The notes below the pieces were generated by a model, which was given only the letters and a program-made list of their open reading frames with translations, was not told the origin of the DNA and ran no database searches. Below, piece after piece: positions 20,729 through 20,758 of a DNA stretch of 20,758 nt. Source of the DNA: Rhizophagus sp. LPA8_4_AMF (lineage: Eukaryota > Glomeromycota > Glomeromycetes > Glomerales > Glomeraceae); assembly GCA_021464525.1 (NCBI GenBank), contig JADRCO010001269.1:1-20758 (forward strand). Direction: 5' to 3'. The translations under genes and the position numbers were made by a program. Position 1 is the first letter of the stretch. Each line of letters opens with the position of its first letter.

Positions 20729-20758
20729 ATGAGATCAACCGATAAGATTAACCAATCT
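20729..20758 (+). CDS. Possible first 10 codons of an off-window gene
   Basis: An ATG at 20729, about 220 bases after the TATA box, opens a frame (MRSTDKINQS) that stays open to the window edge. It is the first ATG in the more GC-balanced sequence following the A-rich leader. Ten codons cannot be assigned to a family, and the true start may lie elsewhere or be split by an intron. Confidence 0.3.
   Translation, partial: MRSTDKINQS

Overview
The window looks like nuclear DNA of an early-diverging fungus, most plausibly an arbuscular mycorrhizal fungus of the Rhizophagus (Glomeromycotina) type. It is very AT-rich, its genes are cut by many short GT-AG introns (56-95 nt), it carries long A/T homopolymers, it has a decayed FAR1/MULE-type transposase copy of the kind that is very abundant in those genomes, and one gene is a class IV fungal chitin synthase. 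The species call is inference; no rRNA or marker gene is present.

Layout, left to right. Positions 1-1726 hold no gene I can support. Positions 1727-3904 (minus) hold a broken FAR1/MULE-like transposase gene: FAR1 DNA-binding domain, DDE core and SWIM zinc finger are all recognisable, but interrupted by frameshifts and by a cluster of in-frame stops that are mostly TGA. Positions 3905-5650 are AT-rich spacer with two neat palindromic elements. A chitin synthase gene (5651-8690, plus, 4 exons, 938 codons) follows, then an HYPK-like gene (9006-9834, plus, 4 exons, 189 codons) behind a CACGTG palindrome. A decayed, unrecognised minus-strand gene lies at about 10144-10690. A mitochondrial carnitine O-acetyltransferase gene (10843-13485, plus, 10 exons, 650 codons) converges on an intronless O-fucosyltransferase-like type II membrane protein gene (13870-15525, minus, 551 codons). 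Upstream of that, in the same orientation, is a 14-exon SANT plus ZZ zinc finger gene resembling ZZZ3 (15863-18912, minus, 625 codons). The last 1.8 kb is dominated by homopolymers and ends in a CCAAT/TATA promoter and a possible start codon for a gene running off the right edge.

The genes do not form a pathway: cell wall synthesis, co-translational N-terminal acetylation, acetyl-unit transport, protein glycosylation and chromatin regulation sit side by side, as is normal for a fungal chromosome. I found no convincing new multi-gene system. The best leads are the run of TGA codons at tryptophan or arginine positions in the transposase relic, a SANT-ZZ protein that resembles a metazoan ATAC subunit, and a 12-bp perfect inverted repeat inside one of its introns. 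All splice sites were read by eye from reading-frame continuity and GT-AG signals and were not checked against transcripts.
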